Shown: positions 1 through 9,881 of the stretch, one piece after another
Position numbering within the stretch: position 1 is the stretch's first letter
Layout of the letters: each line of letters starts with the position of its first letter
DNA from: Lepidostoma basale
Lineage: Eukaryota > Arthropoda > Insecta > Trichoptera > Lepidostomatidae
NCBI GenBank assembly: GCA_022606425.2
Contig: JAHDVF020000192.1
Span: 62,001 to 126,000, forward strand
Reading direction: 5' to 3'
DNA length: 64,000 nucleotides
Program-made: the position numbers and the translations under genes
Notes under the pieces: model-generated
What the model saw: only the letters and a program-made list of their open reading frames with translations
Databases searched by the model: none
Told to the model about the DNA's origin: nothing

Positions 1-13
1 TTAGTTAGTTAGT
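1..13 (+). repeat. (TTAG)n tail of an upstream LINE-T copy
   Basis: The window opens with three TTAG units. This is the tail that closes plus-strand LINE-T copies elsewhere (for example after 62080), so a LINE-T fragment probably ends here with its body to the left of the window. It is not the insect telomere repeat, which is TTAGG. Confidence 0.6.
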
Positions 14-200
14 TTAAGCGGTAACTACTACATTTAAATACTTCCACATACATTTTTTAAATTACGAAACTAAAATATGGTCACGTTTTATTACATATAA
101 AAAAACACTAATTGCACTAACATGGTTTTATTTTTAATGTGAATAATTATATTGTCAATAAAACACTTGTTTTTCACCACTTGAGTATTATATTTTACAC

Positions 201-237
201 GACTAGTTTCGGAAGCTACAGATGCTTCCATCTACAG
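201..237 (-). ncRNA. hammerhead-like motif, family HH-A
   Basis: Read on the minus strand: CTGTAGA, T, a 6-bp hairpin GGAAGC/GCTTCC with a 7-nt loop, GAAAC, TA, GTC. A type I hammerhead needs CUGANGA, helix II, GAAA, helix III and a cleaved UH. Here helix II and the GAAAC/GTC side fit, but the heptamer has U in place of the conserved A at position 6, so activity is doubtful. The helix III segment ACTAGT is self-complementary. Confidence 0.4.
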
Positions 238-262
238 GTTTCAATATAAACTTTATTTAAAC

Positions 263-299
263 CTGTAGATGGAAGCATCTGTAGCTTCTGAAACTAGTC
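263..299 (+). ncRNA. hammerhead-like motif, family HH-A, second arm
   Basis: Same layout as the arm at 201-237 on the opposite strand: CTGTAGA, T, helix GGAAGC paired to GCTTCT (closing pair now a mismatch), GAAAC, TA, GTC. The closing mismatch relative to the other arm suggests decay after the inverted pair formed. Confidence 0.38.
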
Positions 300-344
300 G
301 TGTAAAATATAATACTCAAGTGGTGAAAAACAAGTGTTTTATTT

Positions 345-960
345 ACAATTTAATCATGCCCTACCACAAAGTGAATGCCGAAACAATAAATAACATGAAT
401 AATTATAAATTCTGGGATTTTATTTTATTTTATAAACAATTTATTTTTAATATGAAATTATTGTGATATTAGAAAGCATTAAATTATTTCACCACAATTC
501 TCCCGGCACGAAATTCCTAGTAAGTTAAGGGTATTTTGATATAAGAACCCTTAAATTTTATTATCCAATAAATAGTGTCAATAAAATTGGCTTCGGTAAT
601 GGCGGCCATGGGTATCTTTATTATTATTACATTGTGTATTAATAAAAATAAAATTCCACTTTGAATGATGCATTTGTGACGGAATGAGACACGAACCAAG
701 ATAAGGAAAATATAATTTTCTTGTGATATTTTTAAGTGTTGACCCTGATTTTTTTTTTTAACAAAACATTTATGTTTTATTGAGAACAATACCAATTAAA
801 ATAATTTTCCGATTGGGAATAAAATAATATTTTACACAATATCATTAATATTTTTAACAATTCCTAATAACAACTGAATTAAAAATGCATTTATTATGTT
901 AGAAAATAAACTAAATAATTGATTTTGTATTGTATTCACTGTGTTTCATATTTTACAAAC
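345..960. other. unassigned AT-rich DNA
   Basis: I see no repeat matching the rest of the window and no credible coding region. The longest open frame here (517-795 minus) is AT-driven low-complexity peptide. Confidence 0.6.
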
Positions 961-962
961 AC

Positions 963-1408
963 GCTGTCTTCCCAAAGTGGTCAGTAGAAACAATGAACTA
1001 TCAAAATGTTATTTCCTGACATGATTCTCGATTCCTCAACATTCATACAGTATGTCGTGCACGCACGTCGATTTCTCCGACTACTCACGTGGCCGACATA
1101 TAAAATTTGATTGTGCCACGTTTTTCTCAGTCTTTCTATTTTTCTTGTTCCGTTTACATCGTTAACATATAAGTTTTTTACCATTCTTTCTTCATTCATT
1201 CTTTCCATATGTCCAAACCATCTTAATTATCCTTTCATTATTTTGTTCGCAACACTATCATTCGCACCGCATTCACTTATATTTTCATTCGACACTCTAT
1301 CATAGACAGAGTGACCACACATTCGTCTAAGAGATCTCATTTCTACTGCATTTATTCTACTTTAATCCTTCTTTTTTTCCAGTAACATGCTTCGCTTTCA
1401 TAGATAAG
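963..1408 (-). mobile_element. LINE-T1 3' fragment, decayed
   Basis: On the minus strand the sequence runs from the MYGSEA region (near 1400, as CTTCGCTTTCATAGATAAG) down to the 3' end near 963. Recognisable stretches are MERMNEERMVKNLYVNDVNGTRK (1140-1208) and NRRACTTYCMNVEESR. Frameshifts and substitutions break the frame, and the TTAG tail is missing. It is a dead, old copy. Confidence 0.85.
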
Positions 1409-2115
1409 TTTAAAGTGTCCCTTTTATCGGGACTGTTTTAAAAACCGTTTATTAAAATTGTATTGATTATTTTTGGGTGAATGACTGCACGCGGTGCACG
1501 CCGGCAGTGGGTGCCAGCTAGGTACTATAATGGATTAAAATCGTACTCTACTGTGCCAGGTTTATGGCGCCCAGCTTTACGATCCCGTCAGCTTTTAGCT
1601 TTATTAATCTGGCATATCACGCTATAAATCCAACACACGGTTCTACAGGTATGATTAATGGTACCTTTTACAGGTGGTACACCAAAAAAACGCAATGAAA
1701 AGAAACAAAATTACCACTTATATCGGCTGATTTTATTGCAGAGCCCACGTGTCATTGGATGACCCAAATTATTTATGTCCCCTTATAAAGTTATGTAATA
1801 TTAAAACTCCCGTATCCGACCTAAGATACTGTGCACTTTGATGATCATTTAACGCAACTCGATTTTCAAACAGACAATAAAAAAAGGAGCCCAACCTTCA
1901 ACGCTGGTTTTCTCTGAATTTGAACCATCAAACTATTATATTATATCCAAATGTAATCATAATTCTTCTTCCAGATTTATTATGAAACTTCTTTTTCTTT
2001 TCTTTTTAAGATTTAAAGCATGAAAAATATTGAAATTTTACTGTTTTCTTCGTTCTACGTTTTCCTCGGCATTTTTCGGTTATTACTTTCATTTATATAA
2101 ATCACACTATTTTTT
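1409..2115. other. unassigned DNA
   Basis: A moderately GC-rich patch around 1480-1640 (GCACGCCGGCAGTGGG and nearby) has no long open frame. I see no match to the other families. Confidence 0.5.
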
Positions 2116-2127
2116 TATCTATACCTA

Positions 2128-2240
2128 CATTCTAACTAACTAACTAACCATCACAACGTCTTCCCGAAGGGGTAGGCAGAAAGAATGGACTGCACACTTT
2201 TTTTTCCTGACATATTTCTCTCGCTTCCACAACATTCGCA
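2128..2240 (-). mobile_element. LINE-T1 short copy with target-site duplication
   Basis: Only the last ~110 bp of the element are present, in reverse, beginning with the tail read as CTAACTAACTAACTAA. The 12-bp TATCTATACCTA flanks it on both sides (2116-2127 and 2241-2252), so this extremely 5'-truncated piece is a complete insertion event and not a remnant of a longer copy. Confidence 0.85.
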
Positions 2241-2499
2241 TATCTATACCTATTATACATTGAATTTGCTTAAACTGTGTTATAACATAATGACCATCTT
2301 TTAATAAATTGAATCACTATTACATATATAACATAAAATTACACTTCAAAAACAAATTAGACTAAGTTTATCAAAAACTGTATTGTTTTTTTAATAAAAA
2401 TATTGATGTTGTAAATTAAACATTCTTGGTAGAAGATCAATGTAAATGTTGAAAATATGTATTTTATTAATCATTATTTTCTCTATAATGTATATTTAG

Positions 2500-2590
2500 T
2501 TTAATTCCGGTTAGGTTTATGGCTTCGACAGGTTTCAGCAGCTCGATACGATCTTCATCTCCATCGAAACCACAAACCTAAGTGGAATTA
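2500..2590 (-). repeat. degenerate HH-type repeat (near HH-G)
   Basis: On the minus strand ATGAAGA, then a GC-containing hairpin region, GAAAC, CT and GTC occur in order (2527-2558). They are bracketed by inverted flanks containing TTAGGTTTATGG and CCACAAACCTAA. The helix is imperfect and the helix III segment is not self-complementary, so this is a decayed relative. Confidence 0.4.
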
Positions 2591-2599
2591 ATTAAATAC

Positions 2600-3297
2600 A
2601 GGTTATAAAGAAATTTACAATTAATACTTAGGTATATTATTATTATTAATTTTGATTAAACTTGTTAAATTATTGACTCGGTAATAGAAAGTAAACACAC
2701 AAAAGAAACGTTTATTTTGATCTTATTAAAATTAAATTTGAAAATATCAAACATACAATGAGATTCTCATTTACGTCTTTTGTTTCTCTACTTGTTTTCG
2801 GGAATTTTAAAATTAGTATTATTAACTGGAAACTAACGAGCACAAACAATACGAAGATGAACCACAATTGAAAAATAAAGCCGGCGATTAAGGTCTTCAG
2901 ATTGAACAAAGCGTCTCTCGTTTGTTTAGGGCGGGAGTTTTGTATTTTATTTGATACAAATTCGGGACAGCCGAGAGACAATGGTCCGGTATTAATCTTC
3001 CCATTATCTTCGGGGGAAGGGCCAGCCCTGATTACGGCCAGGACACCTGTTGTTTGTCCGTTGCTTCGGAATTTCATGCGACCGAACGGTCGAGAGCAAT
3101 ACGCTTTAATACATATCTCGTATACTCACTCATGGTAATCAATAAAGTAGAATTTTATAACAAAACCAAAGTTTAAAAAAAATTCACAACATTCCTAAAA
3201 TTGTTGTATTGTTCTGTTAGTTTCTAAGAATTTAATTTTATAGAACAATACGATTTTTATAAAAGAAGAACATATTCTTATTTACGATTTTTTTGTG
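2600..3297. other. unassigned, partly GC-richer non-repetitive DNA
   Basis: The part from about 2885 to 3125 is richer in GC than its surroundings and matches nothing else in the window. Both strands have short open frames (121 and 78 aa) that overlap and look like artefacts of composition. A non-coding single-copy block (intron or intergenic) is possible. Confidence 0.4.
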
Positions 3298-3445
3298 ATA
3301 ATCAAATGATTTTACTGAAATCGCTTGATGGAAATTCATTTTAAATAATAATTAAATAAAACGGTGTGTTTTAACTACTTCCACTTTTGTCTTTATTTCG
3401 ACAGCGACCGGTTTCGCCAGGCTCGCTGGCATCGACAGACTGGTC
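3298..3445 (-). mobile_element. HH-F element copy
   Basis: Read on the minus strand this carries the hammerhead-like motif, then AATAAAGACAAAAGTGG, then a body with CATTTGATTATC at the far end. The same body and order recur at 41160-41385 (plus) and 50945-51115 (minus), which defines an element of at least 150-220 bp. Confidence 0.75.
3406..3438 (-). ncRNA. hammerhead-like motif, family HH-F
   Basis: Minus strand: CTGTCGA, T, helix GCCAG/CTGGC with loop CGAGC, GAAAC, CG, GTC. The flank before the heptamer (CAGT) pairs with the four bases after GTC (GCTG, one G-U pair), which gives a short helix I. The heptamer departs from CUGANGA at position 6. Helix III ACCGGT is palindromic. Confidence 0.45.
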
Positions 3446-3499
3446 TACGGAAACACAGTATTAATTCTTTTATGAATTAAATCTGTGTTTTCGACTTTT

Positions 3500-4220
3500 G
3501 AGTTCATTTTATTCGCCGTGTTTCGAAAGCCTTACCTTCAAAATGGAGATCATAGCGTTTCTGCCAAAACAATGGATTATCTTATTAATTTTAAAGTATT
3601 TATTAAGTGCGTAGCATGTTAAAAAAAATTCAGTGAATGCAGATTTTCAGACCTTTTTTTCTTATTCTTGTCAAAGGGAATATCTTTGTGCCGCTTCCAG
3701 TAGCAATGATAAGTAAGTGTAAAAAAAAAATATCGACATGTTAATATAATACTTAGTAATTTAGTATATTATTGCATTTATATGCCGTTACTTGAAGCAA
3801 ATTATTTTTCAAATTATTAATGATTAGAATAAATCTTTGGCCTTGCCTGGTCCGCTCCTGTTGCCGGATTTGATGTTCGGCGGTCCAGCGGACGTAAAGT
3901 ATGAATCGTATCTTCCCTGTATCACCACTGATCCCCTGACAGGGGGTCTGATCACGTTTGCTTCTGTTGTTTGCTCAGAAGTGTTTATGTTCTGCTTTTG
4001 GATTCGACGAAAACCCACCTGGATACAACACAGTTAATTTTATATCAATAAATTTATCCATCTCATTTATAGGCATCGTTTTTACACTCGATTTACGGTG
4101 CTATATCTATCCGTTTGCCACAATACTGGACAATGAGCGTCCAATTAAAAATGTGTGATTTAAATAAAAATGTAGGTATCAAAAGTTATAAAGTTAATTA
4201 TTGTAATTCTTCTTCTCCGG
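3500..4220. other. decayed HH-like piece and unassigned DNA
   Basis: At 3500-3560 a minus-strand GAAAC-containing motif sits beside GAACTCAAAAGTCG, resembling the piece at 19500-19560. At 3837-4037 a GC-richer block is open on both strands (66 and 64 aa). The minus reading contains PPVRGSVVIQGRYDSYFTSA and looks more protein-like, but I do not recognise it. Confidence 0.35.
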
Positions 4221-4224
4221 TCTC

Positions 4225-4838
4225 AATCTAATGATTGGTCTCCAGCAAGGCGACGCATTTCCTCTTCACCTCCGCTCGATCCTCGGCAACTCTCTTCAAC
4301 TCCGCATAAGAGGTGCAGCCGATATCTCAGCAAATTCGGACCTTCGTGGCTGAGTGGTAAGAGCTCCGACTTCCATTCTCAAGGTCCCGGGTTCGATTCC
4401 CGGCGATGGCAGTGTGATTGTCACACTGTCATTGGTCTGGTGTAGAATTCACGTGACAATAAAATGGCTATAGATTGGCTACCTACCACATGTCATAAGA
4501 ATCAATATAATAGCTAAAATAAATTGTATACTGTAATTGGGTTCAAGCGACCTGCTGTATACAAGGAGAGAAAAAAATCTGGTCTAGGTACTCCTGGTGA
4601 GGTCGTCCTCTGCCAATCGATCCTCGACTATTCCCTCCAATACATCATGCAGGAAACATTCGTGTCGCAACACATGACTAATCCATCTCGCGCGCCTCTC
4701 CGATATGGTGTTCAACATGTGCCTATTCTCTTCAACTCTGCTGTGTACCTCCTCAATTGTAATGTGGTCCCTCCATGATACATGAGCAATTCGTCGGTAG
4801 GTCCACATCTCAAATGCCTCCAGCCTTTTATGTCTCAA
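4225..4838 (-). mobile_element. LINE-H 3' fragment, split by a SINE
   Basis: The minus strand encodes MWTYRRIAHVSWRDHITIEEV, NTISERRARWISHVLRHE and, after the interruption, the terminal part matching KRVAEDRAE-type LINE ends. This is the C-terminal tail downstream of the reverse-transcriptase domain of a non-LTR retrotransposon. The two halves (4575-4838 and 4225-4339) rejoin cleanly when compared with the second copy at 63795-64000. It is non-functional here. Confidence 0.8.
4340..4574 (+). mobile_element. tRNA-derived SINE, apparently full length
   Basis: The head is tRNA-like: an A box TGGCTGAGTGG at 4347-4357 and a B box GGTTCGATTCC at 4390-4400, with GTCCCGGGTTCG forming the T-arm. These are the internal promoter boxes of RNA polymerase III. 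A unique body follows, with an inverted CAGTGTGATTGTCACACTG stretch and a 3' end around GTATACAAGG plus A-rich sequence. Similar octamers AAATTCGG and AAATCTGG flank it. No protein is encoded, so it depends on a partner LINE. Confidence 0.85.
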
Positions 4839-4839
4839 A

Positions 4840-5063
4840 TGTCACTCGTGGAGCGAGTGTTAACTATCATTTTCATTTTATACTTTTATGTACAAAGTTT
4901 AGCTAATGAATGTTTAAACTAATAAATACTACAGTTATTTCTGAATTATCTGAACATAAAGCGATTATTTTTTTCTTGCAACATATTTTTGTTTTGCAAT
5001 TTTAATTTTATTTTCACAAGACGCGTCACGATATTTTGAACGAACTGTATTTTTTTTTTTACA
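4840..5063. other. unassigned AT-rich spacer
   Basis: Nothing recognisable between the LINE-H and LINE-T1 copies. Confidence 0.5.
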
Positions 5064-5073
5064 ATGTATTATA

Positions 5074-5580
5074 ATGCATAATGGTGTCCTTGTGCCGACC
5101 CTTATGTATGGAAGTGAAGCACGGAACTGGCAAAAGAATGATGAAATTAGAATAAATCCAGTAGAAATGAGATCTCTAAGACGAATGTGTGTCAAATCTG
5201 TATATGATAGTGTCAAATGCAAGTATAAGAAGTGAATGCGGTGTGAATGAAAGTGTTATGAACAAAATAATGAAAAGGTCTTTGAGAGGGTTTGGACATA
5301 TGGAAAGAATGAGTGAAGCCAGAATGGTGAAGAAGGTATATGTAAACGACGTGAACCGAGCTAGAAAAAGATGAAGACCAAGGAAAACGTGGCACAATCA
5401 ACTCAATCAAATATTCTATGTCGGTCACGTAAGCAGTCGGAGAAATCGACGTGCGTGCATGACAAGATGTATGAATGTGGAGCTGGCGAGAGAAGTATGT
5501 CAGGACAGAACAGTGTGGCGTTCCATTCTTTCTGCGTACCCCTCCGGGGAGGCGGCGTGTGGTGAGTTAGTTAGTTAGTT
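5074..5580 (+). mobile_element. LINE-T1 copy with target-site duplication
   Basis: This starts inside the C-terminal region just before the MYGSEA motif and runs to the stop and (TTAG)n tail. Motifs in order: YGSEA, ARINPVEMRSLRRMC-like, RGFGHMERMSEARMVKKVYVNDVNRARK, RACMTRCMNVE-like and the terminal SAYP region. Several small indels break the frame. The 10-bp ATGTATTATA is repeated at 5064-5073 and 5581-5590, so this is one 5'-truncated insertion. Confidence 0.9.
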
Positions 5581-5590
5581 ATGTATTATA

Positions 5591-5889
5591 TTATCAACAC
5601 ACAAACGCATATGTATTGATTATGTATATATTATATTGTGTACGGATTATACTTATAAAAGGTCGTATTCTAGAGGGACATGCTACCTAAGAAGAGAACT
5701 ATCTTGATTAAAAAAATAATAAAAAATCAATGACTATGCATAATTTTTTTAGGCCACGATATGAGTGAAAGGATTACACACTCTAAGATGGGTATAGCAT
5801 GCGCCTATGCAGGATTATAAGAACATCCATACCTCCCTAGAAAAAGTATTCATGAAACATACTCTACCAATTTAAAACAATATTTATAC
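5591..5889. other. unassigned AT-rich spacer
   Basis: About 300 bp between two LINE-T1 insertions, with no recognisable feature. Confidence 0.5.
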
Positions 5890-5902
5890 TATAAAATATT
5901 TA

Positions 5903-6514
5903 TTAGTATGTTTACAAAAGATGGGCGAGTGGAGAGGGATATTGAAAGAAAGGTTGGAGCAGGCAACAAAGTGAATGGTGCACTTAAAGTTGTCATCGCA
6001 AACAAAAACCTATCCAAAAAAGCTAAAATGGCAGTGCACAATGGTGTTCTTGTACCGACCCTTATGTATGGAAGCGAAGCGTGGAACTAGCAAAAGAAGG
6101 ATGAAAGTAGAATAAATGCAGTAGAATTGAGATATCTTAGACGAATGTGTGCATACTCTGTGTATGATAAAGTGTCGAATGAAAATATAAGAAGTGATTG
6201 CGGTGCGAATGATGGTGTTATGAACAAAATGATGAAAGGATCATCCAGATGGTTTGGATACATGGAAAGAATGAATGAAGAAAGAATGGTAAAAAAAGTA
6301 TATGTTAACGATGTAAATGGAACTAGAAATAGAGGAAGACCGAGGAAAACATGGCACGTTCAAATAAATCAAATATTGAATGTCGGCCACGTGAGGAGTC
6401 AGAGAAATCGACGCGCGTGCATGACACGATGTATGAATGTTGAGGAAGTGTGGCAGTCCATTCTTTCTGCCTACCCCTTCGTAGAGACGGCGTGATGGTT
6501 AGTTAGTTAGTTTT
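5903..6514 (+). mobile_element. LINE-T1 copy with 13-bp target-site duplication
   Basis: This longer copy begins at MFTKDGRVERDIERKVGAGN, a segment lying just after the reverse-transcriptase palm in this type of LINE. It continues through KVVIANKNLSKKAKMAVHNG, VPTLMYGSEAW and RWFGYMERMNEERMVKKVYV to the end. A TGG-to-TAG change makes a stop right after GSEAWN (6088-6090). The 13-bp TATAAAATATTTA repeats at 5890-5902 and 6515-6527. No endonuclease or palm domain is left. Confidence 0.92.
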
Positions 6515-6552
6515 TATAAAATATTTACACAATTGCTATAACACAGGTTTAA

Positions 6553-6835
6553 ATTAACTAACTAACCATTACGCCGTCTCTCCTGAAAGGGTAGGCAGAA
6601 AGAATGGACTACCACTCTAATTCTTCAACATTCATACATCGTGTCACACTCGCACGTCAATATCTCCGACTTCTCACAAGGCCGACATTCAATATTTGAT
6701 TTATTTTATCGTGCCTCGTTTTCCTCGGTCTTCTTCTATTTTTAGTTCCATTTACATAGTTAACATTTACTTTTTTTTTACATAATTTCTTCATTCATTC
6801 TTTCCATGTGTCCAAACATTTTAAATGCTTTTTAT
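6553..6835 (-). mobile_element. LINE-T1 3' fragment
   Basis: Reverse-oriented copy starting from the tail (AACTAACTAACC) with the conserved end GGGTAGGCAGAAAGAATGG, then the NRRACMTRCMN and VNDVNG regions, stopping near the MERMNEE region. No clear flanking duplication was found. Confidence 0.85.
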
Positions 6836-6839
6836 ATAT

Positions 6840-7493
6840 CAAGAATATATCACTTTTAAATGTAGGTATAACTAAAATAATCTAAACTAACTAACTCAAA
6901 TAATCTTGTTAGTTTTTTTTTGTTTGATTCTGATTTCGCTTTTATGTCAATTTAACTCCTAGTAGCTGAATGAGAATTATTTTTAGCAATTTTTTTTGCT
7001 TAATAATGGCTAAATATGACAATACGTTTATAGCACCTAATGTCCTAACAGCATCCAAATCTCTTGCGGGAATGTCTCGAGTACTCAGTTTTCGTGAAAA
7101 AAAGGCAATTTGGTTTAGCTGAAAGATTTTTTCTTATTGAAATGTCACGTGTCAATCAGAGGCGTCGCGGTTCCCGCCCTTTTTGTTCGGAATCCAAGTC
7201 CCGCCTAATCCTCCGCGTTGACATTTCGTCCGAGAGAGATATGCCAAATATTTTTGTTTGACGGGATTGGTGCTGTGTTCTGCATCCATTCTTAGGGCTC
7301 GGAGATCGGGCCGCTACGTCGATCACAGCTTTTGGGATGACGCATCATATATGACGTCACGCGTTTATTAAAAAATATATGTATATGTAGCTTTGTTCAA
7401 AGTTATGCTTTAAGTGAATCTGATATTTTTATTTTATGTAAATAAAAAATAAAAAAAACCTTCCGCATTTTTTGCCATCACTGGGTCGTTAAA
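6840..7493. other. unassigned DNA
   Basis: A short CTAACTAACTC near 6882 could be another tail scrap. The GC-richer part at 7150-7330 shows no match to other families and no convincing reading frame. Confidence 0.4.
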
Positions 7494-7903
7494 ACTTCTT
7501 CTTCTTCTCCTTATAGACCTTTGGTCTGTTTCTGAAATCAGGCTGGCCTCTCTTGGGAGGTTGACTCCCAGCTATCTTTCCATCTCATCGGCGGTCTTCC
7601 GGGGGGACGGCAGCAGGCAGGAATCTGATGCGCCACAGCGTGTGGTATTCTGGTCGGATCCATCCTCTGCACGTGTGCATTCCAGTATCTTCTGCGTTGT
7701 CTGCCCCATCTCACGACATCCTCCTCCTTGCAGATCTCGCGGATGGCCGTGTTCCTCACCCTATCGCGAATAGTCCTTCCTGCTATCATCCTCAGCGTCC
7801 TCATCTCTGCCACCCGTACTTTAGCCTTCGTTCTTGTGGTATCCGCTCTGGTCTCAATGATATATATCAGTATAGGCCTTACGCAGGTTTTATATAAACA
7901 GAC
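7494..7903 (-). mobile_element. LINE-P 3' fragment
   Basis: The minus strand encodes ENVCLYKTCVRPILIYIIETRADTT, MRTLRMIAGRTIRDRVRN, IREICKEEDVVRWGRQRRRYW and RPPGRPPMRWKDSWE. This is the conserved C-terminal segment of a non-LTR retrotransposon protein (the VRP..YG.ETW/GRP..W.D type). The A of the usual YG-ETW block is altered. It ends in an (AAG)n tail, read TTCTTCTTCTTC on the plus strand. Related pieces: 10740-10995 and 39835-40125. Confidence 0.85.
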
Positions 7904-8251
7904 GTTTTCATTCGTATTAATTATTCTTTTTGGAATCATTTGAAACAATTTTTAATTTAGTATAACCATTTGATTAATTATTTTATAGCAAAGATCATCC
8001 GTCATCGGTATTAGAGTTAAAAAAATATTTTTTTATTTTTTTATTTATTATTAATACTTATTCCTCTCCTATCGGAGGTTTTCATTCGTATTAATTATTC
8101 TTTTTGGAATCATTTGAAACAATTTTTAATTTAGTATAACCATTTGATTAATTATTTTATAGCAAAGATCATCCGTCATCGGTATTAGAGTTAAAAAAAT
8201 ATTTTTTTATTTTTTTATTTATTATTAATACTTATTCCTCTCCTATCGGAG
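7904..8251 (+). repeat. perfect 174-bp tandem duplication
   Basis: 7904-8077 and 8078-8251 read identically base for base. The unit begins GTTTTCATTCGTATTAATTA, the outer end seen in HH-C elements, and ends at CCTATCGGAG. No coding potential. The identity points to a recent duplication or to an assembly join. Confidence 0.95.
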
Positions 8252-8254
8252 GTT

Positions 8255-9080
8255 GGAAAACGTCACGACTATTTTTTACTTTTGAAGGCAACACAGGGTT
8301 GTTGTGCTTTAACTGAACTAATCTTAAAGTTTTCTCAACTTATTTTTTTCTTCTCCCGACATTTTGTTTTCCGATTGAAATTAGGGGAGAATATGTATTT
8401 TTATTGCTTTCAAGTAATAATTTTATAAAATATTATAAACATTGACAACAATAACACAAGAAATATTATCCCTTATGTACCTACAACTGATGTATGGGCA
8501 ATGAAAAAAGTAAGAAGTTGAATATAGAATTATAAATTATAAAGAGTTTTTCAAGCTGAACGATGATTTTCCGCCAGAACGAAACTTCGGGACCTCGCAA
8601 ACTTTCCTTCGTTTTAAACTGATTTAGTTTTCCTATGTACGATAAATTTGGAGTGTTTAATGAGTCGTTAAAAAGAACCGATCCGAAAAGTGGAATCATT
8701 CCGCACTCGAGTTATCGAAATCGTCGACTCATTCAGCCTTTATTTGTTTCGCGAATATTCCGCCTCGGAAGATTAGCGCCGACATTTCCAACGTTTGGCA
8801 TTTTCACTTCTCCGTCTGTCAGATTTTCGAGCGCTGTTTTTCAGCGATAAATAAACTGAAACGCCTCTAGCTGGAGAGTGTCGCCGGGATACAAATTGGC
8901 GGGAATGGCCCGAGCACACGGGGCTAGGGAACATTCCTCGCGAGGTAGATACAACATTATGTAGTCGCTCGTGCAAGAACGCATCTGTACGATCGCGTAA
9001 GAAGTACCTACGCTTCCGTTCATTTTGATATTAGTTTACATACTCGTACATTGCAATAAATAACTGAAAGGAGAGATTAT
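8255..9080. other. unassigned DNA
   Basis: The block from about 8540 to 9020 is less AT-rich (GAACGAAACTTCGGGACC and onward) and matches nothing else here. Overlapping small frames on both strands give no recognisable protein. Confidence 0.4.
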
Positions 9081-9124
9081 GTGGAGAGAGCGTGTTCTGA
9101 AAGAGTGATAAACAAAGCGGCATA

Positions 9125-9345
9125 TAAAGCTTCTTCTTTTCCTCCTTCTTCTACTTCTTTTAATGTTTCTTCTTTTTTTCGTCTCCTTCATAATATTCTT
9201 CTTCGTTTTCTTGTTTTACTTCTTCTTCTTCAGCGTTCTTCCTTCCACCGCTGGATGCCTCTTCCCGTTTTTCTCCACTCTTCCCTGTCTTGCCCCTTCT
9301 AGTTCCATATACATCGTTAACATATACTCGTATAATACTATTACC
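9125..9345 (-). mobile_element. LINE-T1 fragment, outer half, with purine-rich expansion
   Basis: The minus strand contains VYVNDVYGTRRG, the LINE-T1 VNDVNGTRNRG segment, and then runs into a long GAAGAAGAG-type expansion that replaces the normal sequence. The other half of this copy is at 9958-10137, displaced by the HH-B palindrome. Confidence 0.7.
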
Positions 9346-9448
9346 TTCTATGTTCACCATACTTTGTTTTGTAGATGTTTTATTTGTCTTTTTCTTTTTT
9401 ATATACTTTGTACATACAACACTAACTTAAAAAAAAAATTACATATCA

Positions 9449-9479
9449 GACATGTTTCGGACAACCGGTCCTTCTTCAG
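9449..9479 (-). ncRNA. hammerhead ribozyme candidate, family HH-B
   Basis: Minus strand: CTGAAGA (fits CUGANGA), A, helix GGAC/GTCC with loop CGGTT, GAAAC, AT, GTC. Flanks form a 9-bp helix I: TATGTATCA before the heptamer pairs with TGATATGTA after the GTC, with two G-U pairs. All invariant bases are present. The one departure is an extra A between the heptamer and helix II. Helix III ACATGT is a palindrome. This is one of the two best candidates in the window. Confidence 0.6.
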
Positions 9480-9858
9480 TGATACATATTGTAAAGATAC
9501 ATATCGCACCGTGAGTGTAAAACCGAAACAAGTGCAAATATACATTTTGGAGATATGGGAGTTTAAAGACTTCATATTGCTTGGAAAAACTGTTTTTTTT
9601 TAATAAACCAATGATTTTCAGTTTAAAGTAATATACCTATAAACCGAAAATCCTTGGTTTATTTAAAAAAACAAACAGTTTTTCCAAGCAATATGAAGTC
9701 TTTAAACTCTCATATCTCCAAACTGTATATTTGCACTTGTTTCGGTTTTACACTCACGGTGCGATATTTAAAATTGTTTACAAATATGATCAGTTTTAAC
9801 AGATGTTATTCTGACAATTTTTTAATGTTTAAAATATGTATCTTTATAATATGTATCA

Positions 9859-9881
9859 CTGAAGAAGGACCGAAACATATC
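9859..9881 (+). ncRNA. deleted hammerhead motif, HH-B right arm
   Basis: CTGAAGA and GAAAC are present, but the loop and 3' strand of helix II have been deleted, and GTC has become ATC. It is the damaged partner of 9449-9479 and is unlikely to be active. Confidence 0.5.

Larger units (their letters stand above)
157..343. repeat. HH-A back-to-back inverted pair
   Basis: Two arms of about 85 bp (157-241 and 259-343) are near-perfect reverse complements around a 17-bp centre. Each arm runs from a hammerhead-like motif near the centre out to a shared ACAAGTGTTTTATT end. The pair reads minus then plus, joined on the upstream side of the motif. A fragment or dimer of a short non-autonomous element is the likeliest reading. 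Confidence 0.85.

Noticed and set aside
1..13. Insect telomere repeat
   Set aside because: The unit is TTAG, not TTAGG, and the same tail ends LINE-T copies throughout the window.
269..466. 65-aa protein starting MEASVASETSR
   Set aside because: Its first third is the HH-A ribozyme-like arm and the rest is AT-rich. No protein signal.
4340..4412. Functional tRNA gene
   Set aside because: A and B boxes are present, but the acceptor stem does not close and the same head with the same downstream body recurs at 21785 and 61079. It is a SINE.
9163..9603. 146-aa protein of the plus strand
   Set aside because: It is a low-complexity reading of a CTTCTT expansion plus HH-B palindrome DNA.
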